A DNA stretch of 64,000 bases from an uncultured Microbacteriaceae bacterium (GTDB lineage: Bacteria > Actinomycetota > Actinomycetes > Actinomycetales > Microbacteriaceae), in the NCBI GenBank assembly GCA_947487835.1, contig CANKXX010000007.1, forward strand, positions 217,076 to 281,075, in the 5' to 3' direction. Shown here piece by piece: positions 46,486-56,048 of this stretch (positions within the stretch are counted from its first letter, which is position 1; every line of letters begins with the position of its first letter). The position numbers were made by a program, and so were the translations under genes. A model generated the notes under the pieces. That model made no database searches and was not told the DNA's origin. It saw only the letters and a program-made list of their open reading frames with translations.

Positions 46486-47363
46486 CGAGTGTCCTCTACG
46501 ACGTCCCGGGCCCCCGCGCCCGTCGGCGCTCGCGCATCCTCTCCGTGGTCACCGGCCTGGTCGTCGCGGGTGTCCTGGCGTTCGCGATCGTGCAGCTCGC
46601 CCAGGCCGGCCAGCTGGACGCCGAGCGATGGCTCATCTTCAACGACCCGCTGATCTGGCAGGCGTTGCTCCGCGGGCTCTGGATCGTCGTGCAGTCCGCC
46701 ATCACCGCCGCGGTGCTCGCCATCCTGCTCGGCGTCGTGTTCGCGCTGCTGCGGCAGTCGGAGCTGCGCGTCGTGCGGATCCCCACGACCGTCGTGCTCG
46801 AGTTCTTCCGCGGCATGCCCGTGTTGCTGATGATGCTGTTCATCTACCTGATGTTCCCGATCGGCGCGTACTGGTCGGTCGTGGCGGCGCTCACGGTCTA
46901 CAACGGCGCGATCATCGGCGAGGCGCTGCGCTCCGGCATGCTCGCGCTGCCCAAGGGCCAGCGCGAGGCGGGCCTCGCGATCGGGCTGCGTCCGCTGCAG
47001 AACCGCCTGCTCATCGAGTTCCCGCAGGCGTTCCGCAACATGCTGCCGATCATCGTCGCCCAGCTCGTCGTGCTCATCAAGGACACCGCGCTCGGCACGG
47101 TCGTCGGGCAGGTCGGCCTCGTGAAGGAGGGCGAGCTCCTCGCCGAGTACCTGGGCCGCTCCACGTACTATTTCCCGCTGTTCGTGGTCATGGTCACCAT
47201 GTACCTGCTGCTGAACCTCGCCGTCTCCACGCTGGCCCGGTTCCTCGCCCGCCGACGCAACCAGTCCGGCTCCGCAACCGCGGCGCCGACGGGCGGGCCC
47301 GGCGGGGGAGCGGCGGTCGCGCCGCTCGAGGGCGGCGCCGCCGTCGCGGGCGCCTCCACCTAG
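46482..47363 (+). CDS. gluD: Glutamate ABC importer permease
   Basis: 293 residues. Longer than GluC: a cytoplasmic lead, about six TM segments, the EAA-type loop (QREAGLAIGLRPLQNRLLIE) and a Gly/Ala-rich C-terminal tail (about 265-293). Translationally coupled to gluC. It faces the amidohydrolase gene across a family B hairpin. Confidence 0.92.
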   Translation: MTSVLYDVPGPRARRRSRILSVVTGLVVAGVLAFAIVQLAQAGQLDAERWLIFNDPLIWQALLRGLWIVVQSAITAAVLAILLGVVFALLRQSELRVVRIPTTVVLEFFRGMPVLLMMLFIYLMFPIGAYWSVVAALTVYNGAIIGEALRSGMLALPKGQREAGLAIGLRPLQNRLLIEFPQAFRNMLPIIVAQLVVLIKDTALGTVVGQVGLVKEGELLAEYLGRSTYYFPLFVVMVTMYLLLNLAVSTLARFLARRRNQSGSATAAPTGGPGGGAAVAPLEGGAAVAGAST

Positions 47364-47408
47364 CCCGCCCGCGCATCCTCCCGCCTCCACCGCATCCTCC
47401 CCGGCCCT

Positions 47409-47493
47409 GTTCCGGATTCAGGCTGTACGGCGACACGCCGCGTTTCGAACCCTCGAAACGCGGCGTGTCTCTCGTGGGGCCTGAATTCGGAAC
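47409..47493. repeat. Intergenic inverted-repeat element, family B, copy 1 (probable bidirectional terminator)
   Basis: Outer arms 47409-47423 and 47479-47493 (GTTCCGGATTCAGGC type, one mismatch). Inside is a perfect 17-bp hairpin, 47432-47448 with 47453-47469, arm GACACGCCGCGTTTCGA and loop ACCC. It lies between the convergent gluD and amidohydrolase genes. A second copy is at 54831-54917. Confidence 0.9.
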
Positions 47494-47529
47494 GGCGGCA
47501 GGCCAGGACGGGCCGGACGGAGGGGCGGG

Positions 47530-48756
47530 TTAGATGCCGTAGACGCGCTCCGCGTTGTCGCGCCCGATCATGCGGCTGACCCGGATCGCGTCCGCCTCGC
47601 TCCAGTCGCCCTCGCGCACCCAGGTGCCGAGCACCTGCGCCATCGACCGGCGCCAGAGGATCGAGCCGAGCACGTGCAGCTCGGACAACCCGAACGCGTC
47701 GGACGAGAACAGCTGCTTCGCGAAGGGGCCGGCCTCGAGCGACTCCGCCACGATCTGCCTGCTCTGCGTGCCCAGGTAGTTGAGCGTCAGGCCGACGTCG
47801 AAGTACACGTCGTCGAACGCCTGGGACAGGTAGCCCGCCTCCCGGTGGTACGGGTAGCAGTGCAGGAGCATTACGGGGGTGCCCGCCAGCGCCGGCTGGC
47901 GCAGCAGGTCGAGCAGGTGCATGGGGTTGGAGCGATGCAGGTCCATGTCCCGGTCGCCGAAGCCCACGTGGAACTGCACGGGACGGCGCAGGTCCGCCGC
48001 CTCGTGGATGCCGAACGCGATGATCCTCGGGTCGACGAGCCGCGCGAGCCCGTCCGTGGCTGCCGCCCACCCCTCGACCGCGCGAGCGACCTCCGCGTCG
48101 GAGGGGCGCGACCAGTCGATGTCGAAGCCCGTGCGGTACGCGGCGATCGTCTTGTAGCCGACCACGTGATCCTCGTCGCTGAGCGCCGTGCGGAACGCGT
48201 CCGCGAACCCGGCGGGGGACACGCCGTCGTTCAACAGGCCCTCGGCGAGCACCTCGAGCCGCAGGATCTCGGAACCCGGCACCCCGGAGTCCTCCGTCAT
48301 CTCGGCGGCCGAGCTGATCGAGCCGCCCTTGAAACCGGTGTCGAGGTACCAGCGGGACGCCCCGGCGGGCGTGAGCATCGCCCGGTTCACCTCGCGCCGC
48401 GGGAGCGAGGCGCGGCGCGCCCAGTAGTCGTCGGCGCTCGCGTGCGGCCCGAGCCCGAGCAGGGGGGAGCACCAGCGGCGGATCGCGAAGCCCAGCTGGG
48501 AGTCGAACTGCGTCATGAACGCGGGGATGGGATCGGGCGACCCCTCGTTGATCGACTCCTCGAACTCGGCCCGCGTGATGTCGGCGGTGTAGCAGCCGTG
48601 CACGTGGTGGTCGGCGAGCCGCATGCCGCGGAGCGCCTCGGCCAGGTCGCCGGGCACCGGGTCCGCGAGTCCCGCGAGCACGTCGACGTCCTCGATCGAC
48701 CGGTAAGACAGCTCGCCGTCCGACAGGTCGCCAACCGGCAGGTCACCATCCGACAT
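47530..48756 (-). CDS. Amidohydrolase-superfamily protein (FluG N-domain-like)
   Basis: 408 residues. Metal-site landmarks are ADHHVHG near residue 49, QFHVGFGDRD, LHCYPYHREAGYL and LFSSDAFGLSE, as in amidohydrolase family 2. Relatives are fused or linked to glutamine-synthetase-like ligases (FluG type), consistent with the ligase gene at 51649-53025. GGAGGAGG lies 7 nt before the ATG. It overlaps the aminotransferase gene by 14 nt and is the last gene of a minus-strand operon. The reaction is unknown; hydrolysis of an amide or carboxylated intermediate is plausible. Confidence 0.82.
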   Translation of the reverse strand: MSDGDLPVGDLSDGELSYRSIEDVDVLAGLADPVPGDLAEALRGMRLADHHVHGCYTADITRAEFEESINEGSPDPIPAFMTQFDSQLGFAIRRWCSPLLGLGPHASADDYWARRASLPRREVNRAMLTPAGASRWYLDTGFKGGSISSAAEMTEDSGVPGSEILRLEVLAEGLLNDGVSPAGFADAFRTALSDEDHVVGYKTIAAYRTGFDIDWSRPSDAEVARAVEGWAAATDGLARLVDPRIIAFGIHEAADLRRPVQFHVGFGDRDMDLHRSNPMHLLDLLRQPALAGTPVMLLHCYPYHREAGYLSQAFDDVYFDVGLTLNYLGTQSRQIVAESLEAGPFAKQLFSSDAFGLSELHVLGSILWRRSMAQVLGTWVREGDWSEADAIRVSRMIGRDNAERVYGI

Positions 48757-50071
48757 AGGGTGCCACCTCCTCCTTCGTCACGACGCCGGCGATGGCGTCG
48801 CTGATCGCCTGATCGAGGATCCCGACCGCGCGGTCGACCTCGTCGTCCGTGATCACGAGCGGCGGCGTGATCTCCAGCACGTTGCCGCCCACGTAGTACA
48901 GCACCGCGCCGAGCTGCCAGGCCCGGTAGACGACGCGTTGGGCCAGCTCGCGGTCGGGCTCCAGCCCGTCCCGCCCGGTCACGAGCTCGAGACCGATCGC
49001 CAGGCCGCGACCGCGCACGTCGCCGATGCGCTCGGCTGCGCGGCCGCCGTCCGTCCCGCGCCCGTCCTGCACCTCGCGCAGTCCCGCCGCCAGCCGCTCG
49101 CCGGCGACCCGGGCGCGCTCCGGCAGGCCGTCCTCGATGATCGTGCGCAGCACCGCGCGGCCGACGGCGGTGCAGATCGGGTTGCCCGCCGTGGTCAGCA
49201 GAGCGGATGCGGGCGGATTGTCGAGGATCGCGGCCGGCCCGACGGCCGCCGACAGCGGCAGCCCGCCGCCGATGGCCTTGCCGAAGGTCACGATGTCCGG
49301 CTCGATCCCGTCGTGCGCGAAGGCGTGCAGCAGGCCCGGCCGCCCGAGGCCGACCTTCACCTCGTCGCAGACCAGCGGCACGCCGTGCTCGCGGCAGAGG
49401 GCGTGCAGCCGGGCGAGGAACCCGTCCGGCGGCACCACGAGGCCCCCGTCGGAGAGGATCGGCTCGACGATGAGGCACGCGATGGTGTCCGTCGCGAGCA
49501 CCTCCCGGGCCCGGGCGAGGATCTCGTCGACGGTCGCGTCTATGTCGCCGGCCCTCGGCCGTAGCGGGTTCGGATAGGGCAGGAACACCACGTCCGGGTC
49601 GGGCTCGTGCCCCGCGTCGACCTGCTGTCCGGAGACGGCCATCGCGAGGCCGACGCCACCGTGGTAGCTGTGCTCGAACGCGAGCACCGTCCTCCGCCCG
49701 CCGGCGTTCCGGCAGGCACGCAGCACCACGTCGTTGGCGTCCGAACCGGCGTGCCCGAAGTAGACCCGGCGCTCGCCGGAGCCGGGCACCAGCGCGAGCA
49801 GCTCCTCGGCGAGGCCGACGGAATCCGGATGCACGGCGGAGAGCCCGCCGGACCCCGGCGCGGTGCGGGCCGCGCGGGTGACGGCCTCGACGACCGCCGG
49901 ATGCCCGTGGCCGAGGCCGAACGCGGTCCAGGTCGCGGACAGGTCGAGGAGCTCGCGTCCGTCGGGGTCGTAGAGGAGCGACCCGCGGCCCTCCACGACC
50001 TCGAGCGGGAAGAACCGCAGCTTCTCGACGCCCGCGATCACCGCGGCGTCGCGCTCGTAGAGCGTCGTCAC
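48743..50071 (-). CDS. Class III PLP-dependent aminotransferase
   Basis: 442 residues, omega-aminotransferase type. The PLP lysine is Lys265 in VTFGKAIGGGLPLS, with DEVKVGLGR near 236-244 and the cofactor-loop region HAGSDAND near 107-114. Such enzymes transfer terminal amino groups (GABA, putrescine, beta-alanine). The GTG at 50071 overlaps the permease stop (GTGA). The upstream continuation of the same frame is antisense to other genes and not coding. Confidence 0.88.
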   Translation of the reverse strand: MTTLYERDAAVIAGVEKLRFFPLEVVEGRGSLLYDPDGRELLDLSATWTAFGLGHGHPAVVEAVTRAARTAPGSGGLSAVHPDSVGLAEELLALVPGSGERRVYFGHAGSDANDVVLRACRNAGGRRTVLAFEHSYHGGVGLAMAVSGQQVDAGHEPDPDVVFLPYPNPLRPRAGDIDATVDEILARAREVLATDTIACLIVEPILSDGGLVVPPDGFLARLHALCREHGVPLVCDEVKVGLGRPGLLHAFAHDGIEPDIVTFGKAIGGGLPLSAAVGPAAILDNPPASALLTTAGNPICTAVGRAVLRTIIEDGLPERARVAGERLAAGLREVQDGRGTDGGRAAERIGDVRGRGLAIGLELVTGRDGLEPDRELAQRVVYRAWQLGAVLYYVGGNVLEITPPLVITDDEVDRAVGILDQAISDAIAGVVTKEEVAPYVGW

Positions 50072-51573
50072 TTGGCGACCGGCTCGCGCGGGTCGAGCTC
50101 CCTGCCCAGGGCGGGGAGGTCGAGCTCGGCGCTCAGGGCGCGGCCCACGCGGGCGGCGATCTTCGACGCCGCGACCGCGAGCACGAGGCCGAGCGCGCAC
50201 CAGTACAGGCCGAGGAGCGGGGCCGCAGCCGGGTCCGTGGCGTCCTTGACGTTGAACCACAGCACGACCGCGATCACGATGGCGCCGATCGCGGGGAGCG
50301 CGATGCCGAGGAACCGGCCCTGCCCCCCGTGCACGACGTCGAAGCGGCGGCTGCCGGTGAACACGACGGCGGCGATCTCGACCATGAAGTACGCGACCAT
50401 GAGGCAGACGGCGCCCGCGACCGCGAACAGGAAGTACGCGTCGAGCGGCGCGTTGCCCGTGCCCATGACCGGCCAGCCGACCAGCGCGCAGATGATGTTC
50501 GCCACCAGGGCGAGCACGATCACGAGCCAGGTCGCCCGGCGGGGTCCCTGCGTCTTGGCGTGCAGCACGGCGAGCGAGGAGGGCCCGAAGCCGTCGCGGG
50601 CGAAGGCGTAGATCATGCGGCCGGAGGTCGCGGCCGTCGCGAGGTGGCAGCCGAAGGCCGCGCAGATCGCGGTGAAGATGATGATCAGGCTGAACCAGGT
50701 GCCGATGTAGTCGTTGCCGAGGTCGCCGAGCGTGTTGCCCGAGGTCTGGAAGCGCTCGAGCCCGGCCGCGTCGGTGCCGAAGCCGACGGTCTGCACGAAC
50801 ATCACGACGATGAAGAGCACGCCGGTGAGCACGAGCGTTCCGCCGAGGGCGCGGGGGATGTTGCGCTTCGGGTCGTTGGTCTCCTCGCCGAGCGACGCGC
50901 AGGCCTCGAAGCCCGCCCAGGACAGGAACGCCGCGACGACACCCGACATCACCTGCGACACGTCCACGCCCTCGAAGCTGAAGACGCTCAGGTCGAGGCC
51001 CGTGGTCGGGGCGCCGCCGTTGGCGAAGATCACGACGACGAGCACGACCATGGCGACGATGCCGATGCCCTCGATCGCGAGGAGGACCTTCGCGATCAGG
51101 GCGACGTCGCGGCCCGCGAGGGCGAACGAGACGACCGCGCCGACGAGCGCGATGACGATCCAGGGGATCTGGAACGGGTCGTCCGAGCCATTCTGCAGTT
51201 GCGCGAGGAACGCGTTCACGAACGTCGCGGTGAGCGCGAGCGTGCCGATGGAGAACCCGACGTAGGCGCCGAGCATCGCGAACCCGGAGAAGAAGCCGGA
51301 CCGCGGACCGATGGTGCCGCCGACCAGGGCGTAGGCGGATCCCGCGTGGTTGAGGTGGCGGGTGAGGCGGACGAAGCCATAGGCGACGAGTCCGACGCCG
51401 ACGAGTCCGATGACGAACACGAGGGGGACGGACTTGCCGACGATGCCGACGAGGCCCTGCCCGTTGCCGGACATGGCGAGCGTCGGGCCCACCGTTGCGA
51501 GGGACAGGGCCAGGGCGGCCCACAGGGGAAGGCGCCGCCGGATGACGGTCTGGTCGTGCTGTTCTACTGCCAT
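50068..51573 (-). CDS. APC-superfamily amino acid/amine permease
   Basis: 501 residues with about 12 TM segments. The N-terminal consensus (LALSLATVGPTLAMSGNG) and helix 3 (SAYALVGGTIGPRSGFFSGF) fit the amino acid-polyamine-organocation family. GGAGAG lies upstream of the ATG at 51573. Second gene of the minus-strand operon; it probably imports the amine or amino acid processed by the cluster. Confidence 0.88.
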   Translation of the reverse strand: MAVEQHDQTVIRRRLPLWAALALSLATVGPTLAMSGNGQGLVGIVGKSVPLVFVIGLVGVGLVAYGFVRLTRHLNHAGSAYALVGGTIGPRSGFFSGFAMLGAYVGFSIGTLALTATFVNAFLAQLQNGSDDPFQIPWIVIALVGAVVSFALAGRDVALIAKVLLAIEGIGIVAMVVLVVVIFANGGAPTTGLDLSVFSFEGVDVSQVMSGVVAAFLSWAGFEACASLGEETNDPKRNIPRALGGTLVLTGVLFIVVMFVQTVGFGTDAAGLERFQTSGNTLGDLGNDYIGTWFSLIIIFTAICAAFGCHLATAATSGRMIYAFARDGFGPSSLAVLHAKTQGPRRATWLVIVLALVANIICALVGWPVMGTGNAPLDAYFLFAVAGAVCLMVAYFMVEIAAVVFTGSRRFDVVHGGQGRFLGIALPAIGAIVIAVVLWFNVKDATDPAAAPLLGLYWCALGLVLAVAASKIAARVGRALSAELDLPALGRELDPREPVAK

Positions 51574-51648
51574 GGCTCTCTCCGTTCGGGTGGGGGGCGG
51601 GATGGGGAAGGTTAGGGGCGCGGCTCGGACGGGTGGGAAGTGGGCGGG

Positions 51649-53025
51649 TCAGGACGACCAGGCGAAGCGCAACGCCTCGGCGATCTGCTCGCCGGTGCGG
51701 GAGGCGAGCACCTCGGCCTCGTGCCGGCGCACCGCGACGACTCCCTCGAGGATCTCCGGGCCGAGGAGCTCCACCGCGAGCGCCGAGCCCTCGAGCGCGG
51801 CGAGCACCGCCGCGTGGTCGGACTCGAGCGCGAGGGACGCATCGGCTGCGCCGGCGGGATCCGTCGCGACCTCCTCCGGCAGGGGGAGCCCCGCCTCGAT
51901 GCCGTGCAGCGCCGAGCCGAGCAGGGCGGCGGCGGCGAGGTAGATGTTCGCGGTCGGGTCGATGATCTTCAGCTCGACGTTCGCGCCGTGCGGGTTGCCC
52001 TTGGTCGCGGCGAGGAAGCGCACGGCCGCCTCCCGGTTCTCGAGGCCCCAGCACACGGCGGCACCGGACCAGTGCCCCGGCTGCAGCCGGTGCGAGGACA
52101 GGTAGGAGCCGGCGTAGACGCCGAGGAGCTCCGGCAGGCCCGCGAGGATGCCGCCGATGGCGGATCCGCCGGCCTCGGTGATGCCGTGCGGTCCCTCGCC
52201 GCCCGCGAACAGCGGCTCGCCGTCGCGGCTCAGGGAGAGGTGGAGATGGGCGCCGTTGCCCGTGCCGTCGATCCACGGCAGCGGGGAGAAGGACGCGGCC
52301 ATGCCGTGGCGCGAGGCGACGATGCCGATCAGGGCGCGGGTGAGCACCTGCGCGTCCGCCATGGCGACGGGGGATGCGGGGGCGAGCGAGACCTCGAACT
52401 GGTCGATGCCGTACTCGGCGTGCACCTGCTCCGGGCCGACGCCCGCGGACTCGAGCGTTGCGGTGAGGTCGACGAGGAAGGCCCGGTTGGTCACGACGGA
52501 CTGCATGCCGTAGGCGGCCCACGCCGGGCGGGGCAGGCGCTCGCCGCCTGCGGTGGTGAGGGTGAACTCGAGCTCCGTGCCCATGGTGGGCGCGAGCCCC
52601 GCGGCCTCGGCCCGCCGGACCATGGCCGCGAGCCGGCTGCGGGAGCAGAGCGGGGAGGGGGTGCCGTCCTGCTCGTAGAAATCGGTGGGTCCCCAGGCGA
52701 GGCCGTCGTCGATGCGCCGCACGCGGGCCGGGTCGAGCCGGAGCCGGAGGTCGCCGGTCACCCCGATGGTGGACGTGAAGGCGATGGCATTGTCGACGCA
52801 GAACACGTTCCAGGACGGCGACGCCCCCATGCCGGACTGGACGAACGCGGGCAGCCTGCGCACGGGCACGCCCTTGCTGCGGGTGACGCCGCCGAAGTCG
52901 ACTGCCGTCCCGACGAGCAGATCGACGCCCGCCCCCTCGAGGGCGCCGGCGAGCGCTTCGAGCTCGGTACTCGACGTTCCGTCCGTCGTTTCGTCCACGT
53001 GGGTCCACTCTCCGCATCGGTTCAC
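51649..53025 (-). CDS. Glutamine synthetase-like gamma-glutamyl ligase (GlnA-type, non-ammonium acceptor likely)
   Basis: 458 residues; GTG at 52998 is an alternative start with GGAG upstream. GS landmarks: ELEF (Glu151, Glu153), Glu204 and Glu211, GNGAHLHLSL (256-265), ENREAAVRF (Arg331) and ELKIIDPTANIYL. At the position of the ammonium-site Glu327 of enterobacterial GS is Trp319 (RLQPGHWSG), and Arg359 is Lys353. Such changes occur in GS-like enzymes that glutamylate amines (PuuA, GlnA3/GlnA4 types). The true amine is unknown. Divergent from the class II amidotransferase gene. Confidence 0.85.
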   Translation of the reverse strand: MNRCGEWTHVDETTDGTSSTELEALAGALEGAGVDLLVGTAVDFGGVTRSKGVPVRRLPAFVQSGMGASPSWNVFCVDNAIAFTSTIGVTGDLRLRLDPARVRRIDDGLAWGPTDFYEQDGTPSPLCSRSRLAAMVRRAEAAGLAPTMGTELEFTLTTAGGERLPRPAWAAYGMQSVVTNRAFLVDLTATLESAGVGPEQVHAEYGIDQFEVSLAPASPVAMADAQVLTRALIGIVASRHGMAASFSPLPWIDGTGNGAHLHLSLSRDGEPLFAGGEGPHGITEAGGSAIGGILAGLPELLGVYAGSYLSSHRLQPGHWSGAAVCWGLENREAAVRFLAATKGNPHGANVELKIIDPTANIYLAAAALLGSALHGIEAGLPLPEEVATDPAGAADASLALESDHAAVLAALEGSALAVELLGPEILEGVVAVRRHEAEVLASRTGEQIAEALRFAWSS

Positions 53026-53040
53026 TTCGTCGTGGCATCA

Positions 53041-53105
53041 TCATGGGGCAGATTTGTTTCAAAGTCATTACAAAGAAGCGGGCTGTTACATTCGTTTCAT
53101 TCGAT
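53041..53105. promoter_or_regulatory. AT-rich divergent promoter/operator region of the amine cluster
   Basis: Low-GC stretch between the ligase gene (minus) and the class II amidotransferase gene (plus), with a close direct repeat ATTCG-TTTC-ATTCG near 53091-53104 and TTTCAAAGTCATTACAAAG just before it. It is a likely binding region for the RpiR regulator encoded at 53955. No unambiguous -35/-10 pair is called. Confidence 0.4.
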
Positions 53106-53139
53106 CCGTCCCGTCCCCTGCCAGGAGGGTTACCCCGAC

Positions 53140-53949
53140 ATGTGCCGTCTCTTCGCCTACGTCGCGCCGACCACCTCCGCCGCGGATGCCGAGCTCGGCC
53201 CCGCCGGCATCGAGAGCTTCGTCTCGCTCGCCCAGGTGCACGGCGACGGCTGGGGATGGTCGGGCATCGCCGATCCCGGCACCACCCCCGAGGTGCAGAA
53301 GTCGGTGCGCTCGGCCGCGGAGGACGAGGCGTTCGGCTCCGCGATCGCCGCACGGGCCCGGGCGGCGATGGTGCACCTGCGCTGGGCGACCCTCGGCCTC
53401 GGGGTGCAGGACCACAACACCCACCCCTTCCTCGCGGAGGGCATCTCCTTCGAGCACAACGGGTCCCTGAAGCCGCTCGACCGCGTGCGCTCCCTGCTCT
53501 CGGCGGAGAGCGTGGAGCGCCTGCACGGCCAGACCGACAGCGAGATGTACTTCGCGCTCATCCGCGAGGGGGTCGCGGACGGCCTGCCGCTCCCGTCGGC
53601 GGCGCTGGAGGCGGCGAGCCGGCTGCGAGCCGAGTTCCCGGTGAGCAGCCTGAACGCGATCCTCCTCGACGCGGAGCAGCTCATCGTGGTGCACGCGTCC
53701 GCGGGCAGCTCGCTCGACGAGGAGGACATCGCCGAGATCCTCGCCTACGACCTGCCGGACGAGCACGCGGAGGACTACTTCGCGCTGCGCTGGCGTCGCA
53801 AGGACGACGGCACGGTGCTGATCGGCTCGACCGGCGTCGCCGGCACCGACTGGGAGGCGCTCCCGCCCGAGTCCGTCACCACCATCCGGCTGTCGGACGG
53901 GCGCGCCACGACGGAGTCGCTGTTCGCGGTCGAGGCCCCGGTAGCCTGA
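53140..53949 (+). CDS. Class II (Ntn) glutamine amidotransferase, EgtC/YafJ type
   Basis: 269 residues. Cys2 (MCRLFAYV) becomes the N-terminal nucleophile. The GDGWGWSG, HLRWAT, NTHPF and EHNGSL blocks define the fold. No synthetase domain is attached. In EgtC the same fold hydrolyses a gamma-glutamyl amide bond, so a similar hydrolase role toward a gamma-glutamylated amine is plausible here. AGGAGG lies upstream of the ATG. It is followed 5 nt later by the RpiR gene. Confidence 0.88.
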   Translation: MCRLFAYVAPTTSAADAELGPAGIESFVSLAQVHGDGWGWSGIADPGTTPEVQKSVRSAAEDEAFGSAIAARARAAMVHLRWATLGLGVQDHNTHPFLAEGISFEHNGSLKPLDRVRSLLSAESVERLHGQTDSEMYFALIREGVADGLPLPSAALEAASRLRAEFPVSSLNAILLDAEQLIVVHASAGSSLDEEDIAEILAYDLPDEHAEDYFALRWRRKDDGTVLIGSTGVAGTDWEALPPESVTTIRLSDGRATTESLFAVEAPVA

Positions 53950-53954
53950 CGGAC

Positions 53955-54818
53955 GTGACCGAGGGGAAGCGCACCGTCGCCGATCTGACGAGCGCGGCGT
54001 TGGGCACGCTGAGCCGCGCCGAGCGTCAGGTGGGGCGCGTGCTGCTCGGCGACTACCCGAGCGCGGGCCTCTCGACGGCGGCGGGGCTCGCCCAGGAGGC
54101 GCGGGTCAGCCCGCCCACGGTGCTCCGCTTCGCTCAGAGCCTCGGCTTCAGCGGCTTCCCGGACCTGCAGCGCGCCCTGCGCGAGGAGCTCCGGCTGCGC
54201 TCGTCCGGGCCGATCAACCGCAGGGACGACGAGGCGGCCGGCGGGGGATCGGCGCGGGACACCGTACTGCACTTCGCCCGGGCGCAGTCGGAGCGGGCGG
54301 TCGACTCGCTCGCCCGCATCCCCGAGTCGTCCTACGATGCCGCGGTCACCGCGCTCTCGGATCCCGGCAAGCGCATCGTGCTCGCGGGCGGCCGCTTCTC
54401 CTACCTCCTCGCCTACCATCTCGGGCTGCACCTCGAGCAGCTGCGGCCCGGGGTGCGGATGATCAACGACCCCGACGGTCGGGACCTCGGCACCGTGCTC
54501 GACCTGGGCAGGCGTGACGTGCTCGTGCTGTTCGACTTCCATCGCTACCAGCGCAGCGCTCAGGACCTGGCCATCGCCGCGCAGCGGCGCGGGGTGACGC
54601 TCGTGCTCGTCACCGACAGCCTCGCCTGCCCCATCGCGCCGCGGGCCGACGTGGTGCTCGATGTCACGAGCGACGCCGGGCAGACCTTCCAGAGCATGTC
54701 CGCCGCCTTCCTCCTCACCGAGCAACTCCTGACGCTCGTGGTCGACCGCATCGGGGAGCCGGCCCTCACCCGCCTCGCGCTGTGGGACCGGTCCCGCGAC
54801 GCCGAGGTCCTCCCGTAG
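53955..54818 (+). CDS. MurR/RpiR family transcriptional regulator
   Basis: 287 residues. An N-terminal RpiR HTH domain (LSTAAGLAQEARVSPPTVLRFAQSLGFSGFPDLQRALRE in two parts, about 33-72) is followed by a SIS domain (about 120-250: IVLAGGRFSYLLAYHLGLHL, DVLVLFDFHRYQ). SIS domains in this family usually bind phosphosugars; in amino-acid clusters the effector is less clear. The GTG at 53955 follows the amidotransferase gene closely. Likely controls the divergent 47.5-54 kb operons. Confidence 0.88.
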   Translation: MTEGKRTVADLTSAALGTLSRAERQVGRVLLGDYPSAGLSTAAGLAQEARVSPPTVLRFAQSLGFSGFPDLQRALREELRLRSSGPINRRDDEAAGGGSARDTVLHFARAQSERAVDSLARIPESSYDAAVTALSDPGKRIVLAGGRFSYLLAYHLGLHLEQLRPGVRMINDPDGRDLGTVLDLGRRDVLVLFDFHRYQRSAQDLAIAAQRRGVTLVLVTDSLACPIAPRADVVLDVTSDAGQTFQSMSAAFLLTEQLLTLVVDRIGEPALTRLALWDRSRDAEVLP

Positions 54819-54830
54819 CGTCCCGAGCCC

Positions 54831-54917
54831 TGTCCCGAATTCAGGCTGTGCTGCGACACGCCGCAATTCGAGGGTCACAAAACGCGGCGTGTCGCACCTG
54901 AGCCTGAATCCGGAACA
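54831..54917. repeat. Intergenic inverted-repeat element, family B, copy 2
   Basis: Outer arms 54831-54847 and 54901-54917; inner arms GCGACACGCCGC (54853-54864) and its complement (54884-54895). Same plan as copy 1 at 47409. The pair brackets the whole amine cluster. Here it lies between two + strand genes. Confidence 0.88.
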
Positions 54918-54937
54918 CGAGCGAGGTCCTCCCTTAG

Positions 54938-56044
<1,107 letters not shown>

Positions 56045-56048
56045 AGGC

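Noticed and set aside
50074..53353. Upstream continuation of the aminotransferase reading frame on the minus strand
   Set aside because: It overlaps the permease and ligase genes in another frame. The real aminotransferase starts at the GTG at 50071, coupled to the permease stop.
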